Below, in pieces: positions 61,029 through 64,000 of a DNA stretch of 64,000 bases. The stretch's first letter is position 1; each line of letters starts with the position of its first letter. Under the pieces are notes generated by a model. The model saw only the letters and a program-made list of their open reading frames with translations. It was not told where the DNA came from and did no database searches. This DNA is from Hymenobacter jeongseonensis (GTDB taxonomy: Bacteria > Bacteroidota > Bacteroidia > Cytophagales > Hymenobacteraceae): NCBI RefSeq assembly GCF_015694725.1, contig NZ_JADQDQ010000006.1:62001-126000 (forward strand), given 5' to 3'. The translations under genes were made by a program, and so were the position numbers.

Positions 61029-63149
61029 ATGAGAAATTATCTGTTGGTATTGCTGCTGCTGACGGCCGGATACCGCGCCACCGCGCAAGCCCCCGGACCA
61101 CTAACCGCCCGCCTGGACAAGGTCAGCCTGACGTTTGCCCTGGGGCCGGATGGCCGGCCCGGCTATGCCATCGCTTTCGGCGCCAAGCCGGTCATTAAAG
61201 CTTCGCGCCTGGGCCTTTCCTTCGCCGATGGCAAGGGCTTTGAGGGCCCACTGGTGGTGGTGGGCAGCGAAACCAAGGACGTGGACGAGACCTGGCAGCC
61301 GGTGTGGGGCGAGGTGAAGAACATTCGCAACCACTACCAGCAGCTCACGGTGCACCTGCGCCAGCCGGCGGCGCCCGGCCGCTTGCTCGATGTGGTATTT
61401 CGCGTGTTTGCCGACGGCGTGGGCTTTCGCTACGAGTTTCCGGCGCAGCCCAACCTGGCCTACTTCACGGTGCAGGACGAGCACACCGAATTTAACCTGC
61501 CCGGCAACCACAAGGCCTTCTGGATTCCGGGCGACTACGATTCCAACGAGTACACCTACACCACCAGCCGCGTGAGCGAGGTGAATACCACTCCGATTGA
61601 AGCCATTCAGCTGAAAGCCGCGCCCAACCGGGTGCAAACCCCGCTCATGCTGAAGGCCGACGATGGGCTGTACCTCAACATCCACGAGGCGGCGCTGGTG
61701 AACTACCCGGCCATGTTCCTGAACGTGGACACCAAGAGCTTTGGCCTCACCAGTCAGCTGGTGCCCGACGCCACCGGCACCGGCGCCAAGGCCTACCTGC
61801 AAGCACCGGAGCACACGCCGTGGCGCACCGTGGTGGTGAGCGACAACGCCCCCGCCATGCTGGCCAGCAAGCTGATACTAAACCTGAACGAGCCCAGCAA
61901 GCTAACGGAAACCACCTGGATTCAGCCCCAGAAATTTGTGGGCGTATGGTGGGAAATGCACGTGAACCGCGCCAGCTGGAACTACGCCGACGTGTCGAAC
62001 ATCAAGCTGGCCGACACCGATTGGAAATCCTTGAAAGACAACGGCCACCACGGCGCCAACACCGCCAACGTGAAGCGCTACATCGACTTTGCCGCGAAGC
62101 ACAACATTCAGGGCGTGCTGGTGGAAGGCTGGAACGTGGGCTGGGAGGACTGGGCCAATAACTGGAAAGAAGAAGTGTTTGACTTCGTGACGCCTTATCC
62201 GGATTTCGACGTGAGCGAATTGCAGCGCTACGCCGCCAGCAAAAACGTCAAGCTCATCATGCACCACGAAACCAGCAGCTCCGTCACCAACTACGAGCGC
62301 CGCCAGGACGCCGCCTACCGCTTCATGAAGCAGTACGGCTACGACGCCGTGAAAACCGGCTACGTGGGCCGCATCATCCCGCGCGGTGAACACCACGACG
62401 GGCAGTGGATGGTGAACCACTACAACCGCACCGCCCAGCTCACGGCCGACAATAAAATAATGGTCGACATGCACGAAGCCGTGCGCCCCACCGGCCTGCA
62501 CCGCACCTACCCCAACTGGATGGCCAGCGAAGCCGCCCGCGGCAACGAGTTCAATGCCTGGAGCAGCGGCAACCCGCCCGAGCACGAAACCATTTTGCCC
62601 TTCACCCGCCTCATGGGCGGCCCCATGGACTATACGCCCGGCATCTTCCAAATTCAGCTCGAAAGCTGGAACCCCACCCGCAACCAGGGCAAGCAGGTGC
62701 ACACTACGCTGGCCAAGCAATTGGCCCTGTACGTGACCCTATACTCGCCGCTGCAAATGGCCGCCGACCTGCCCGAAGCCTACGAAAAACACCTCGACGC
62801 CTTCCAGTTCATCGAAGACGTGGCCGTGGACTGGGACGACACTCGCATCCTAGCCGCCGAGCCCGGCGACCACCTCACCACCGTGCGCAAAGCCAAGGGC
62901 AAGGACGAGTGGTACCTCGGCAGCATCACCGACGAAAACGCTCGGAAACAACCGATAAAGTTGAATTTTCTTACTCCCGGCCAGCGTTACGAGGCCACCA
63001 TTTACGCCGACGGTACCGGTGCCGACTGGCAGAAAAACCCCATGGCCTACCGCATCACCCGGCAGGTGGTCACCAGCAAGTCGGCTCTCACGCTGCAGCT
63101 GGCCCCCGGCGGCGGCGCGGCGGTCAGCTTCAAGCCGGTTAAGAAGTAA
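61029..63149 (+). CDS. susB: GH97 alpha-glucosidase (SusB-like)
   Basis: A 706-residue glycoside hydrolase family 97 enzyme with a short signal peptide ('LLVLLLLTAGYRATAQ'). The N-terminal beta-sandwich (about 20-280) and the (beta/alpha)8 barrel are recognisable by 'PQKFVGVWWEMHVNRASWNY', 'GVLVEGWNVGWEDWANNW', 'LIMHHETSSSVTNYERRQDA', 'MVDMHEAVRPTGLHRTYPNW' and 'MASEAARGNEFNAW'. The glutamates in 'VEGWN', 'DMHEA' and 'GNEFNAW' match the inverting SusB type. It releases glucose from malto-oligosaccharides in the periplasm. It begins 54 bases after the amylase stop, in the same operon. Confidence 0.94.
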   Translation: MRNYLLVLLLLTAGYRATAQAPGPLTARLDKVSLTFALGPDGRPGYAIAFGAKPVIKASRLGLSFADGKGFEGPLVVVGSETKDVDETWQPVWGEVKNIRNHYQQLTVHLRQPAAPGRLLDVVFRVFADGVGFRYEFPAQPNLAYFTVQDEHTEFNLPGNHKAFWIPGDYDSNEYTYTTSRVSEVNTTPIEAIQLKAAPNRVQTPLMLKADDGLYLNIHEAALVNYPAMFLNVDTKSFGLTSQLVPDATGTGAKAYLQAPEHTPWRTVVVSDNAPAMLASKLILNLNEPSKLTETTWIQPQKFVGVWWEMHVNRASWNYADVSNIKLADTDWKSLKDNGHHGANTANVKRYIDFAAKHNIQGVLVEGWNVGWEDWANNWKEEVFDFVTPYPDFDVSELQRYAASKNVKLIMHHETSSSVTNYERRQDAAYRFMKQYGYDAVKTGYVGRIIPRGEHHDGQWMVNHYNRTAQLTADNKIMVDMHEAVRPTGLHRTYPNWMASEAARGNEFNAWSSGNPPEHETILPFTRLMGGPMDYTPGIFQIQLESWNPTRNQGKQVHTTLAKQLALYVTLYSPLQMAADLPEAYEKHLDAFQFIEDVAVDWDDTRILAAEPGDHLTTVRKAKGKDEWYLGSITDENARKQPIKLNFLTPGQRYEATIYADGTGADWQKNPMAYRITRQVVTSKSALTLQLAPGGGAAVSFKPVKK

Positions 63150-63199
63150 CTACGGGCGCTTTGCTCATTAACTCTACACTCTTTATTAATCCTTTTCTG

Positions 63200-64000
63200 A
63201 TGTCTTTTCGTCGTATTCTATTCAAAAACAGCTTGGCGCTGCTCGTGGCCGGCAGCCTGCTGGCGGGCTGCAAAAAAGACGTGCCACAGGCACCCGACCC
63301 TGTCCCGCCGCCCACCACCGACCCCGCCCCGCCCCAGTACGGCACGCCCTTCGCCGGGGTGCCCGAACGCGCCGATGCCGTGATGTACCAGGTGAACATG
63401 CGGGCCTTCAGCCAAAGCGGCAACTTCGCCGGCGTTACGGCACGGCTGGATTCCATCAAGGACTTGGGTGTGAATGTGCTGTACCTGATGCCCATCTACC
63501 CCATCGGCCAGCTGCGCGGGGTGAACTCGCCCTACGCCGTGCGCGACTACAAGGCGGTAAACCCCGAATTTGGCACCCTGGCCGACCTGCGCACCCTGGT
63601 GGACGCCGCCCACGCCCGCGGCCTCACCGTGATGCTGGACTGGGTGGCCAACCACACCGCCTGGGACCACCCCTGGGTTACAGAACACTCCGACTGGTAC
63701 CAGAAAAATGCAGCCGGCACCATCGTTTCTCCTTCCAACAACGGCACCACTTACAACGACGTGGCCCAGCTGAATTTCAACAGCATGCCCATGCGCCTGG
63801 AGATGATTTCGGCCCTGAAATCCTGGGTGTACACGGCCAACGTGGACGGATTTCGCTTCGATTATGCCGACTTCCAGCCCAACGACTTCTGGAAGCAAGC
63901 CACCGACACGCTGCGCAACATCAAAACCCACAAGCTGCTGCTGCTGGCCGAGGGCACCCGCCCCTCCAATTTCGCGTCGGGCTTCGACTACAACTTCGGG
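63200..64000 (+). CDS. GH13 alpha-amylase lipoprotein (SusG-like), truncated by window end
   Basis: The first 267 codons are visible; the gene runs off the window. The leader ends in a lipobox ('LLAGC') followed by 'KKD', so it is a lipoprotein. Basic/acidic residues directly after the cysteine can act as a Bacteroidota surface-export signal. A short proline-rich linker ('PDPVPPPTTDPAPP') precedes the GH13 domain, which is closely similar to the amylase at 59601. GH13 region I 'DWVANH', region II 'GFRFDYAD' and the beginning of region III 'LLLLAEG' are present. By analogy with SusG it would attack starch at the cell surface. The missing C-terminus may hold region IV and further domains. Confidence 0.92.
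   Translation, partial: MSFRRILFKNSLALLVAGSLLAGCKKDVPQAPDPVPPPTTDPAPPQYGTPFAGVPERADAVMYQVNMRAFSQSGNFAGVTARLDSIKDLGVNVLYLMPIYPIGQLRGVNSPYAVRDYKAVNPEFGTLADLRTLVDAAHARGLTVMLDWVANHTAWDHPWVTEHSDWYQKNAAGTIVSPSNNGTTYNDVAQLNFNSMPMRLEMISALKSWVYTANVDGFRFDYADFQPNDFWKQATDTLRNIKTHKLLLLAEGTRPSNFASGFDYNFG

Overview
The window is a chromosomal segment of a high-G+C member of the Bacteroidota, most probably a Hymenobacter-like Cytophagales bacterium. The reasons are type IX secretion (T9SS) C-terminal sorting domains on four proteins, a SusC/SusD outer-membrane pair, Bacteroidota-type -7 promoter elements (TAnnTTTG) at several genes, LytTR two-component pairs and strongly GC-rich third codon positions. No phage, integrase, transposase, CRISPR array, rRNA or tRNA was seen. 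The window cuts a gene at each end.

Layout. 1-3.3 kb: the end of an exopolysaccharide locus (BY-kinase, CpsB-type phosphatase, NAD-dependent sugar epimerase/reductase). 3.4-12 kb: a TPR protein, phosphosulfolactate synthase, a T9SS-exported surface protein, bestrophin, DedA and shikimate dehydrogenase. 12-24.5 kb: a serine hydrolase, a LytS/LytTR pair, WrbA, an ECF sigma factor overlapping a trans-envelope barrel protein, UvrB, a DUF2807 lipoprotein and an amidohydrolase. 24.8-31.6 kb: one gene for a ~2290-residue T9SS protein made of about 20 MBG/YDG-type repeats. 32.4-36.6 kb: an orphan LytTR regulator convergent with a multi-PAS hybrid kinase carrying receiver and Hpt domains.

37.4-48.8 kb is a stress and redox island. 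A PAS histidine kinase and a receiver-CRP fusion regulator overlap. They are followed by a thioredoxin-fold protein, a group III truncated haemoglobin, an OhrR/Ohr/oxidoreductase/DJ-1 operon with a perfect inverted-repeat operator, a triple-BON protein, a cation/proton antiporter and a YitT-family protein. Two promoters here (thioredoxin-fold and BON) share the same architecture: two FNR-like TTGA-N6-TCA boxes 22 bp apart, with the -7 element at exactly the same distance from the proximal box. The recognition helix of the receiver-CRP protein carries the E-x-x-S-R signature that in FNR reads TTGA half-sites. This apparent phosphorelay-controlled FNR-like regulon is the most interesting signal in the window.

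49-64 kb is a starch utilisation locus on the + strand: a SusR-like membrane regulator, SusC, SusD, two T9SS-sorted proteins where SusE/SusF would sit, a secreted GH13 amylase, a GH97 alpha-glucosidase (SusB-like), and a second GH13 amylase predicted to be a lipoprotein, cut by the window end. Surface binding and cleavage would feed SusC/D import, with SusA/SusB-like hydrolysis in the periplasm.

Start sites were often moved inward from the longest open frame, to the methionine or GTG that begins a signal peptide or the conserved family start. Functions were assigned by recognising motifs by eye; no database search was run.
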